A stretch of 57,346 nucleotides of DNA from JACKJA01 sp050297015 (GTDB lineage Bacteria > Pseudomonadota > Alphaproteobacteria > Micavibrionales > Micavibrionaceae): NCBI GenBank assembly GCA_050297015.1, contig JBNKRZ010000015.1:1-57346 (forward strand), given 5' to 3'. Positions 25,572 to 32,212 of the stretch are shown one piece after another. The notes under the pieces are model-generated. The model did not search any database, had not been told where the DNA came from, and saw nothing but the letters and a program-made list of their open reading frames with translations. Made by a program: the position numbers and the translations under genes. Numbering within the stretch: the first letter of the stretch is position 1; every line of letters starts with the position of its first letter.

Positions 25572-27049
25572 TGCCTTCCCTCGCCCCCGCCTTTGATTCC
25601 TTTGAAAGCGGCTTTAATGCCGGCCGCTCGCAACTTGTATCGCAATGGATCGCTGCCGATCTTGAAACCCCGGTTTCAGCCTACCTGAAGCTATGCAGCG
25701 GTGAGGATTACAGCTTTCTGCTGGAATCTGTCGAGGGCGGCGAAAATATCGGGCGCTACTCCGCGATCGGCCTGAAGCCCGACCTCACATGGGAATATAA
25801 AGACGGCGATACGCTGGAAACGATAAAGGCACTGGTCCGTGAGAGCCGCATCGACCATATCGAACCCGGCATGCCGCCGATGGCGGCCTCCGGTCTGTTC
25901 GGCTATATGGGTTATGACATGATCCGTCTGGTAGAGGATATCCCCGATTCCAACCCGGATGAATTGAATATCCCGCAAAGCGTGATGATCCGCCCGACAT
26001 TGATGGTTATTTTCGACAATGTAAAGCACATGATGTGCGTTGCAACGCCCGTCCGTGCTCATAAAAACAACGGCAACCAAACAGCCCGCGCCGCCTATGA
26101 TGAAGCAACACACCGGATCGAAGATGCCCTACTCGCCTTGCGCGCGCCGATCCCTGCCGCAACACTCGATCATGAAACAAAGCTCTCCCTGCCACTGGAT
26201 GTTAAATCCAACATGGCACCGGAGGACTATTACACCATGGTCGAAAAAACCAAAGAATACATCCGCGCTGGAGACATATTCCAGGCCGTCATCGGCCAGC
26301 GTTTTTCCTGCGATTTCGATCTGCCGTCAATCGAGCTTTACCGCGCCTTGCGCCGGATCAACCCGTCGCCGTTCCTGTTTCACCTGAATTTCGGCGGCTT
26401 TGCGATTGTCGGCTCCAGCCCGGAAATTCTCGTGCGTGTGCGGAATAACAAGGTCACCGTTCGCCCGATTGCCGGGACGCGCCCGCGCGGTAAAACGCCA
26501 GAAGAAGACAAGGCGCTGGCCGAAGAGCTGCTCGCCGACCCCAAAGAACGCGCCGAACATTTAATGCTGATTGACCTTGGCCGTAATGATGTAGGTAAAG
26601 TCTCCCAAATCGGCTCCGTCAATCTCACCGAACAATTCGTGATTGAGCCCTACTCCCACGTCATGCATATCGTCTCGAATGTCGAGGGTGACTTGCGCGA
26701 TGATCTCGATTCCCTCGATGCGCTCTTTTCCGGCTTTCCGGCGGGGACGGTCTCCGGCGCCCCAAAAATCCGCGCGATGGAGATTATCGACGAGTTGGAA
26801 CCCGTCAAACGCAGCTTTTACGCCGGATGCATCGGTTATCTCGACGGCAACGGCGCTATCGACACCTGCATCGCCTTGCGCACGGCTTTAGTCAAGGATG
26901 GTAAATTATACGTACAGGCCGGGGCCGGCATTGTCGCCGACAGCGTCCCCGAAAGCGAACATCAAGAGTGCCAAAACAAAGCCCGCGCTATTTTGAAAGC
27001 CGCGGAGGACGCTGTTCAGACGGCACAACGCGAACAGCGGAATTCATAG
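25571..27049 (+). CDS. trpE: Anthranilate synthase component I
   Basis: Converts chorismate to anthranilate with the TrpG glutaminase. The 492 residues carry the tryptophan feedback site segment LLESVEGGENIGRYSAIG, the chorismate-binding core with GDIFQAVIGQRFS, PIAGTRPRGKTPEED, HLMLIDLGRNDVG and FPAGTVSGAPKIRAMEII, and the C-terminal GAGIVADSVPESEH. Translation is coupled to ppiD by a one-base overlap, so there is no room for a classic trp leader peptide. Unlike the common arrangement it is separated from trpG by two minus-strand genes. Its last 62 bases overlap the 3' end of the convergent ankyrin gene. Confidence 0.97.
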   Translation: MPSLAPAFDSFESGFNAGRSQLVSQWIAADLETPVSAYLKLCSGEDYSFLLESVEGGENIGRYSAIGLKPDLTWEYKDGDTLETIKALVRESRIDHIEPGMPPMAASGLFGYMGYDMIRLVEDIPDSNPDELNIPQSVMIRPTLMVIFDNVKHMMCVATPVRAHKNNGNQTARAAYDEATHRIEDALLALRAPIPAATLDHETKLSLPLDVKSNMAPEDYYTMVEKTKEYIRAGDIFQAVIGQRFSCDFDLPSIELYRALRRINPSPFLFHLNFGGFAIVGSSPEILVRVRNNKVTVRPIAGTRPRGKTPEEDKALAEELLADPKERAEHLMLIDLGRNDVGKVSQIGSVNLTEQFVIEPYSHVMHIVSNVEGDLRDDLDSLDALFSGFPAGTVSGAPKIRAMEIIDELEPVKRSFYAGCIGYLDGNGAIDTCIALRTALVKDGKLYVQAGAGIVADSVPESEHQECQNKARAILKAAEDAVQTAQREQRNS

Positions 27050-27674
27050 CGTTTTCTAAAATTTCTTTCATTGTGCCTATGCGCTCATAAAAATCGCCAT
27101 ATGCCTCTGGCAGCTCATTATCTCTTTTACCCAGAGTTTTATGTATTTTGGAAAGCAAATCCAGCGGGCTTTGGCCATCTTTTGTTTGGGCAGAGAGCGG
27201 CGCTCTAGCATCAATCAAACGCTCCAGAATTTTCACAGATGAAACAGAACAAAACAACTTATTCGTAAAAAGCATGTGAAGCGGCATTTCGTCTTTGTCA
27301 TTCCGCGCATAAGTCAGAGAAGCGTCTTCCCTCATAAAAAACGCCGACATTTTTTCATTTTCAACCCATACAGCGTAATGAAAAGGCGTATTTCCTTTAT
27401 GATCGGAGATATCTAAAGATGCCCCACGGCGCACCAACGAAACAGCCATCTCATAAGCATTCGGGATATTTTTATCTACCGCCAAAATATGTAACGCCGT
27501 TTTTTTGTCGGCGCAGTAGCGCGTGTTAGGGTCCACGAGGTTGTGCCTCAACATACCGTCAACGGTTTCCAAATCACCTCTATCAATGGCGCCCAGAAAC
27601 AGCTGTTCGATTTTTGTCGGCGCATACCAAAAATCCAGGGCAGCCTTTTTAAAACTTTCAAAAAGCGGGAGCAT
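26988..27674 (-). CDS. Ankyrin-repeat protein
   Basis: A 228-residue protein with about four ankyrin repeats between residues 25 and 175; clear units are KKTALHILAVDKN, GNTPFHYAVWVENEK, DEMPLHMLFTNK and GQSPLDLLSKI. No signal peptide or membrane helix. The start at 27674 is chosen because GGAGG lies six bases before it; an ATG six codons upstream lacks such a site. The C-terminus is coded inside trpE on the opposite strand (62 bases). Ankyrin proteins in bacteria serve protein-protein contacts and are sometimes host-directed in intracellular lineages, but nothing here decides that. Not part of the usual trp locus. Confidence 0.8.
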   Translation of the reverse strand: MLPLFESFKKAALDFWYAPTKIEQLFLGAIDRGDLETVDGMLRHNLVDPNTRYCADKKTALHILAVDKNIPNAYEMAVSLVRRGASLDISDHKGNTPFHYAVWVENEKMSAFFMREDASLTYARNDKDEMPLHMLFTNKLFCSVSSVKILERLIDARAPLSAQTKDGQSPLDLLSKIHKTLGKRDNELPEAYGDFYERIGTMKEILENAMNSAVRVVPSEQRPPRLSK

Positions 27675-27692
27675 AAAAGCCTCCAAATACAA

Positions 27693-27726
27693 TTATACAT
27701 AAAAACTAATTCATGGTTATGTATAA
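27693..27726. repeat. 10-bp perfect inverted repeat upstream of the ankyrin gene
   Basis: TTATACATAA at 27693-27702 pairs exactly with TTATGTATAA at 27717-27726 around a 14-base loop. It lies 19 bases before the ankyrin start codon and 26 bases after the deacetylase stop, with the ribosome binding site just outside. It contains a TATAAT on the minus strand (27697-27692). It could be an operator or an RNA stem in the ankyrin leader. Confidence 0.55.
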
Positions 27727-27751
27727 CAAAAAAATCGACCGCGCAAACTTT

Positions 27752-28753
27752 TTATTCCGAAGCTAGAGGTGAAGCCGGATCCGTAACCACAACGTTGCTG
27801 ACCGGCACCAACATAATCCCCTTTTCCTTCAACATCGGCAGCCATTCACGCAAGCCCTCAATCGTATGAGCCCTTGGATGCCCAATCGCAATCGCTGTCC
27901 CGTGCGATATCGCAATCCGCTCCAGCCGCCGCAGGCTCGCACGCACAGCCTCCAAAGAGGCATCATGATCAAGGAACACATCGCGCTCCGCATGCGGCAC
28001 ACCGTGTTCCGCCGCCACATCAAACGCCACGGTCGAGGCAATCGTGCGTGAATCAACAAACAATAAACCGCGCGTTTTAAGTTCTGCCATCAAGCGGTCC
28101 ATCGCCGCTTCATCCTGCGTCAGGCGGCTGCCCATATGATTGTTCAAGCCCACATAGCCATCAAAAGCGCTCAAGCCTTCATCGAGCATTTGCGCAAACT
28201 CTTCCGGGCTTTGGTCATGGCGCAGCACAATCCCCCCAGTATCAAGATCGGGGTTCATAGGCTCCATCGGCATGTGAACCATAATCTCGTGCCCGGTCCG
28301 GCGCGCCTCTTCCACCAGAGACTTCACATCCGGCGCATAAGGCAAGAACGCCAACGTCAGCGGAAACGGCAAACCGATCACCTCTTCCGAATGGCGACGG
28401 TCCATACCTACATCATCAATGATAATAACGATCTTTGGCGTCTCTTCCGGCACATCGACCGATACGGCATTTTCTTGCCACAACGGTGGCGATGGTGGTG
28501 GTGTCTTAATAATCAATTCCGGTTCGGCCCTTATAAGAGGGATATCCTCAAAAGTCGGAAGTTCCGGCGTTTCAAGCTCAATTTCCGGAGAAAGCTGTGG
28601 CACATCCTCAGCTTCAAGCACCTCCTCCTCTTCAAAGGGAGAATGCAGCCGGGCCTGATAATCCGGGAATATAAAAAAATGGATCACCACCATCAAGATA
28701 ACGGCAATCAATATAAAGCTCAGGGTTTCACGAGGGGGGCGGTAATCTGTCAT
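27752..28753 (-). CDS. Divergent polysaccharide deacetylase family protein
   Basis: Member of the divergent polysaccharide deacetylase (DUF610) family, related to carbohydrate esterase 4 folds and often linked to the cell envelope. A short basic N-terminus is followed by a membrane helix (about 9-27, SFILIAVILMVVIHFFIF), an acidic proline-rich linker, and the catalytic-like domain with IVIIIDDVGMDRR, LPFPLTLAFLPYAP, GHEIMVHMPMEPM, GLNNHMGS and LFVDSRT. The start at 28753 is chosen because the ATG at 28783 lies inside a palindromic repeat. It and the ankyrin gene form a minus-strand pair between trpE and trpG. In other bacteria this gene often follows an envelope peptidase, which is absent here. 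Confidence 0.88.
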   Translation of the reverse strand: MTDYRPPRETLSFILIAVILMVVIHFFIFPDYQARLHSPFEEEEVLEAEDVPQLSPEIELETPELPTFEDIPLIRAEPELIIKTPPPSPPLWQENAVSVDVPEETPKIVIIIDDVGMDRRHSEEVIGLPFPLTLAFLPYAPDVKSLVEEARRTGHEIMVHMPMEPMNPDLDTGGIVLRHDQSPEEFAQMLDEGLSAFDGYVGLNNHMGSRLTQDEAAMDRLMAELKTRGLLFVDSRTIASTVAFDVAAEHGVPHAERDVFLDHDASLEAVRASLRRLERIAISHGTAIAIGHPRAHTIEGLREWLPMLKEKGIMLVPVSNVVVTDPASPLASE

Positions 28754-28779
28754 AACAAGCACATAAAATAATATTTCTC

Positions 28780-28845
28780 TCATTCTGAGCGTAAGCGAAG
28801 AATCTCATCATAACAAGAGATCCTTCACCTTCGGTTCAGGATGAC
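28780..28845. repeat. RPE-like palindromic repeat between the deacetylase gene and trpG
   Basis: An imperfect palindrome of about 66 bp with outer ends TCATTCTGAG and TTCAGGATGA and inner blocks GCGAAGAATCTC and GAGATCCTTC. The same blocks occur in the repeats inside pdhB (14619-14696) and dnaE (56492-56568). It lies at the boundary of the minus-strand insertion in the trp locus, 36 bases before trpG. Confidence 0.75.
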
Positions 28846-28881
28846 ATTGCAAAAAAAATCCGTATGCGCCATAACAATGCG

Positions 28882-29454
28882 ATGCTTATTTTAATCGACA
28901 ACTACGACAGCTTTACATGGAACCTCGTCCAGTACTTTGGTGATCTGGGCTATGAGGTGGACGTACACCGCAATGATAAAATCACGGTTGATGAGGTCTT
29001 GGCTCTGAAGCCGGAAGGTATTGTAATATCACCCGGCCCTTCCGACCCGGATCATGCGGGGATATGTCTTGATCTGATTAAAGCCGCTGCTGACAATAAC
29101 ATCCCTCTGCTCGGCGTATGCCTCGGCCACCAGAGCATCGGGCAACTCTTTGGCGGAAAGGTCATCCGGGCGCCGGAGCCCGTCCACGGCAAAAGCTGGG
29201 CCATCAAACATAGCGGCCAAAGCCTGTTTAAGGGGCTGCCATCGCCGCTCAAAGGGGCGCGCTATCACTCGCTCATCGTCGAGCGGGACAGCCTACCCGA
29301 AACACTTGAGGTTACGGCGGAAACCGATGAGGGCCTGATTATGGGCTTGCAGCACAAAACGCACCCTATCCACGGGATCCAGTTTCATCCGGAAAGCATC
29401 GCAACGGAACATGGTCACGAGATGATCCAAAACTTCGTGGAGACGTTATCGTGA
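28882..29454 (+). CDS. trpG: Anthranilate synthase component II (glutaminase)
   Basis: Class I glutamine amidotransferase supplying ammonia to TrpE; the same subunit often also serves p-aminobenzoate synthesis. From 28882 (MLILIDNYDSFTWNL) the protein has 190 residues with GIVISPGPSDP, the nucleophile in GVCLGHQSIGQ, and the His-Glu pair in GIQFHPESIATEHG. An ATG six codons upstream is possible, neither has a clear ribosome binding site. The stop overlaps the GTG start of trpD (GTGA). First gene of trpG-trpD-trpC-lexA, next to an RPE-like repeat. Confidence 0.95.
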   Translation: MLILIDNYDSFTWNLVQYFGDLGYEVDVHRNDKITVDEVLALKPEGIVISPGPSDPDHAGICLDLIKAAADNNIPLLGVCLGHQSIGQLFGGKVIRAPEPVHGKSWAIKHSGQSLFKGLPSPLKGARYHSLIVERDSLPETLEVTAETDEGLIMGLQHKTHPIHGIQFHPESIATEHGHEMIQNFVETLS

Positions 29455-30464
29455 AAGAAACTCTCACCCAAATTCGTAATAACAACGCTTTGAGTGAAAC
29501 AGAGATGAGCGCGGCGATGAATATCATTATGTCCGGGGAGGCCCATGACGGGCAAATCGGCGCTTTTCTTATGGGCCTTGCCCAGCGCGGGGAAACGGTA
29601 GATGAAATCACCGGCGCGGCGCGCGTTATGCGTCAAAGAGCCTTTCCGATCAAAGCCCCGGCAGATGCCGTTGATTGCTGCGGCACGGGCGGCGACGGCG
29701 TAGGCACCTACAACATTTCAACGGCTGTGGCGCTGGTCGCGGCGGCTTGCGGCGTTCCGGTCGCCAAGCACGGCAACCGCGCGGCCAGCTCAAAATCAGG
29801 CGCGGCAGACGTTCTGGAAGCATTAGGGGTTAACTTAAGTGCGTCTCATGAGCACCTTGAAGAAGCCTTAACGCGCTTTAACTTCGCGTTCCTTATGGCC
29901 CCGCAACACCACCAAGCCATGAAGCATGTCGTCCCCGTCCGCAAGGCGCTGGGATTTCGCACCATTTTCAACCTGCTCGGCCCTCTGGCCAACCCGGCAG
30001 GCACGAAATTCCAACTCATCGGTGTGTTTGACAAGCGCCATCTCGTGCCAATGGCTGAAGTGCTTAAACGTCTGGGGACGCAGCGCGCATGGCTGGTTCA
30101 CGGTAGCGATGGACTGGATGAAATAACAGTGACAGGCCCGACGGATGTTGCAATTTTGGATAAGGGACACATAACGGAAAAAACACTCTCACCGGATGAT
30201 TTTGGTCTCCCCTCCCACAAGACAGAAGCGCTGATCGGTGGCGATGCCACGGAGAATGCAGCCGCCCTGAAAGCCTTGCTGGACGGTACGCCGTCAGCCT
30301 ACCGCGATATCGTTCTAGCAAACACCGCCGCCGTCCTTGTTATTCACAGCACGGCCCGCGATCTCAAAGATGGTGTTGCACAAGCCGCGGCAGCTATCGA
30401 TTCCGGGACGGCGCAGCAAACGCTATCCGATTATACCGCATTCACCAATGAGGCCGTATCATGA
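29451..30464 (+). CDS. trpD: Anthranilate phosphoribosyltransferase
   Basis: Transfers the phosphoribosyl group of PRPP to anthranilate. The 337 residues show CCGTGGDGVGTYNIST, AKHGNRAASSKSGAADVLEALGV, FLMAPQHHQAMKHVVPVRK and RTIFNLLGPLANPAG, all standard for TrpD. It begins with GTG overlapping the trpG stop and its stop overlaps the trpC start (ATGA), so the three trp genes are translationally coupled. Confidence 0.97.
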   Translation: MKETLTQIRNNNALSETEMSAAMNIIMSGEAHDGQIGAFLMGLAQRGETVDEITGAARVMRQRAFPIKAPADAVDCCGTGGDGVGTYNISTAVALVAAACGVPVAKHGNRAASSKSGAADVLEALGVNLSASHEHLEEALTRFNFAFLMAPQHHQAMKHVVPVRKALGFRTIFNLLGPLANPAGTKFQLIGVFDKRHLVPMAEVLKRLGTQRAWLVHGSDGLDEITVTGPTDVAILDKGHITEKTLSPDDFGLPSHKTEALIGGDATENAAALKALLDGTPSAYRDIVLANTAAVLVIHSTARDLKDGVAQAAAAIDSGTAQQTLSDYTAFTNEAVS

Positions 30465-31252
30465 GTGTACTCGACCAAATTTGCGACAAAAAGCGGGCGC
30501 ATATACGGGTTAAAGAAGCGCAAACGCCCCTTTCCGACCTTAAAGCTATTATTGAAGAAATCCCCTTACCGTGCGGTTTTAAAAGAGCTCTTACGCAGAA
30601 AAAGACGGACGGTTCTCCCGCCCTGATCGCCGAGGTCAAGAAAGCGTCACCGAGCAAAGGAATCATCCGCGCCGATTTCGATCCCGTGCAAATCGCGCAA
30701 ATATACGAACAATCCGGGGCGGCATGCCTGTCCGTTTTGACCGACGAACCTTACTTTCAGGGGCATGATGATTATCTAAAAGCTGTGAAGGCTGCCGTAT
30801 CCCTGCCTGTTTTGCGTAAAGACTTCATGATCGCGCCTTACCAGATTTTCGAATCACGGGCGCTAGGGGCAGATTGCGTTCTCCTGATTATGGCGGCTTT
30901 GAACGATTCGCAGGCATCGGAGCTTTGCGACATCGCCAAAGCATTATGTATGGATGTTCTGGTCGAGGTGCATGATGAAGAGGAGTTAACCCGCGCCATA
31001 GCCCTCAATGCCGACATTATCGGGGTTAACAGCCGCAATCTGAAAACGCTGGAAGTGTCTCTGGACACGGCATTTGACTTACTCAAAATCATTCCCGACA
31101 CAGCCATCAAAGTCGCCGAAAGCGGCATTCATAGCCACGATGACCTAAAGGCTCTGCATACCGCCGGATATGACGCCTTTTTGGTTGGTGAAAGCCTTAT
31201 GAAACAAGACGATATCGCCGTTGCCGTCAAAAAATTACTTCAAGGCTCTTGA
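30461..31252 (+). CDS. trpC: Indole-3-glycerol phosphate synthase
   Basis: Closes the indole ring in tryptophan synthesis. The 263 residues include ALIAEVKKASPSKGIIR, CLSVLTDEPYFQGHDDYL, LPVLRKDFMIAPYQI, the LVEVHDEEEL strand, IIGVNSRNLKT and VAESGIHSHDDL, covering the TIM-barrel active site. No fused TrpF domain. The stop TGA lies inside the -35 element of the lexA promoter. In many alphaproteobacteria moaC and moeA follow trpC; here lexA follows directly. Confidence 0.97.
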   Translation: MSVLDQICDKKRAHIRVKEAQTPLSDLKAIIEEIPLPCGFKRALTQKKTDGSPALIAEVKKASPSKGIIRADFDPVQIAQIYEQSGAACLSVLTDEPYFQGHDDYLKAVKAAVSLPVLRKDFMIAPYQIFESRALGADCVLLIMAALNDSQASELCDIAKALCMDVLVEVHDEEELTRAIALNADIIGVNSRNLKTLEVSLDTAFDLLKIIPDTAIKVAESGIHSHDDLKALHTAGYDAFLVGESLMKQDDIAVAVKKLLQGS

Positions 31253-31277
31253 CACAAAACAAGAACCTAAGTAGAAC
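31249..31277 (+). promoter_or_regulatory. lexA promoter with SOS box GAAC-N7-GAAC
   Basis: TTGACA at 31249-31254, a 17-base spacer and TAGAAC at 31272-31277 form a sigma-70-like promoter 65 bases before lexA. GAAC (31263-31266), seven bases and GAAC (31274-31277) match the alphaproteobacterial LexA operator (GTTC-N7-GTTC on the other strand) and cover the spacer and -10 region. LexA bound here would block its own promoter. The -35 overlaps the trpC stop codon. Confidence 0.75.
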
Positions 31278-31341
31278 AAATAGTGATAATTTTGTTCGCA
31301 ATCATACGAATGTACCTCACAAGGCAAGGAGAACCCTGACG

Positions 31342-32028
31342 ATGTTGACGCAGAAACAGCGCGATTTGCTGATCCTTATTCATGAGCGTATGCAGGCCGG
31401 TGATGTTGCGCCCTCTTTCGAGGAAATGAAACAAGCGCTCGGCCTTAAATCAAAGTCCGGTATTCACCGCCTTATCAGCGCCTTGGTTGAACGCGGCTAT
31501 ATTGAGCGTTTGCCACACCGGGCGCGCGCGCTGGAGGTCAAGCGCCTTCCTGAAGGCTATGCCCCGGCCAATAACGACACAGCGGCGCAGCAACAAGCCC
31601 CCGCCCCCACCGCGGCCTATGGTGCCATGAATGTAGCGCACGCCGTTGAATCCATCCCCCTGTACGGTAAAATTGCGGCGGGCTCCCCCATTGAAGCCAT
31701 CCGGGATGAGGGTGACACCATTGAAATCCCGCCTAGCCTACTTGGCCCCGGTGCTTGCTACGCCCTGCGCGTTGAGGGGGATTCTATGATTAATGCCGGA
31801 ATCAACGATAAGGATATCGTCATTATCGAGCGCACCGAACGCGCCGAACAGGGGCAAATTGTCGTGGCGCTGGTCGATGATACGGAAGTCACGCTCAAGC
31901 GCTTCCGCCGCGCGGGTAACCGCATAATCCTCGAACCCGAAAACGACAATTACGAACCGTGGGTTTTGGAACCCGAACGCGTCAAAATCCAGGGCCTGCT
32001 CAGCGGTTTGATGCGGACCTATCATTAA
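31342..32028 (+). CDS. lexA: LexA SOS repressor
   Basis: Represses DNA-damage genes until RecA-stimulated self-cleavage. The 228 residues have an N-terminal winged helix (MLTQKQRDLLILIHERM, GLKSKSGIHRLISALVERGYI), an Ala-Pro-Gln linker, the cleavage site A113-G114 (KIAAGSP) and the S24-like catalytic pair S148 (EGDSMINAG) and K186 (TLKRFRR). The start at 31342 follows AAGGAG by ten bases; the open frame upstream covers the promoter. An SOS box lies in its promoter, so it is autoregulated. Position before comEC and gltX is typical. Confidence 0.97.
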   Translation: MLTQKQRDLLILIHERMQAGDVAPSFEEMKQALGLKSKSGIHRLISALVERGYIERLPHRARALEVKRLPEGYAPANNDTAAQQQAPAPTAAYGAMNVAHAVESIPLYGKIAAGSPIEAIRDEGDTIEIPPSLLGPGACYALRVEGDSMINAGINDKDIVIIERTERAEQGQIVVALVDDTEVTLKRFRRAGNRIILEPENDNYEPWVLEPERVKIQGLLSGLMRTYH

Positions 32029-32039
32029 GGAGATAAAAT

Positions 32040-32123
32040 ATGTTCAATCACGTTTCCCTCGGCACGAACAACATTGAACGCGCTGTGACGTTTTACGATG
32101 CGGTTTTAGGTAAAAATACGTAA
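32040..32123 (+). pseudogene. N-terminal remnant of a glyoxalase/VOC-family gene
   Basis: A 27-codon ORF (MFNHVSLGTNNIERAVTFYD continuing AVLGKNT) that matches the first strand and helix of vicinal-oxygen-chelate proteins and then stops. A full-length VOC protein needs about 120 residues, and the rest is not found in any frame in the 45 bases before comEC coding begins. An excellent ribosome binding site AAGGAG lies just before the ATG. Its position 12 bases after lexA suggests a former co-transcribed gene whose body was deleted. Confidence 0.7.
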
Positions 32124-32140
32124 GCACAAGAAGAATAAAG

Positions 32141-32212
32141 ATGTGTACACAGCCAAATGGAAAATGCTCTAACGCCTGTGCGACACAATCCACGGCCGCT
32201 GCCCGCGCATAG
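32141..32212 (+). CDS. Possible 23-residue cysteine-containing peptide
   Basis: A short ORF MCTQPNGKCSNACATQSTAA and three more residues, with three cysteines spaced as in a small metal-binding or disulfide peptide. AAGAAG lies before its ATG. The last 44 bases overlap the 3' end of comEC on the other strand. Nothing else supports translation, and it may be chance. Confidence 0.2.
   Translation: MCTQPNGKCSNACATQSTAAARA

Noticed and set aside
25571..25700. A trp attenuator or leader peptide before trpE.
   Set aside because: trpE starts one base inside the ppiD stop, and no Trp-rich leader ORF with terminator precedes it.
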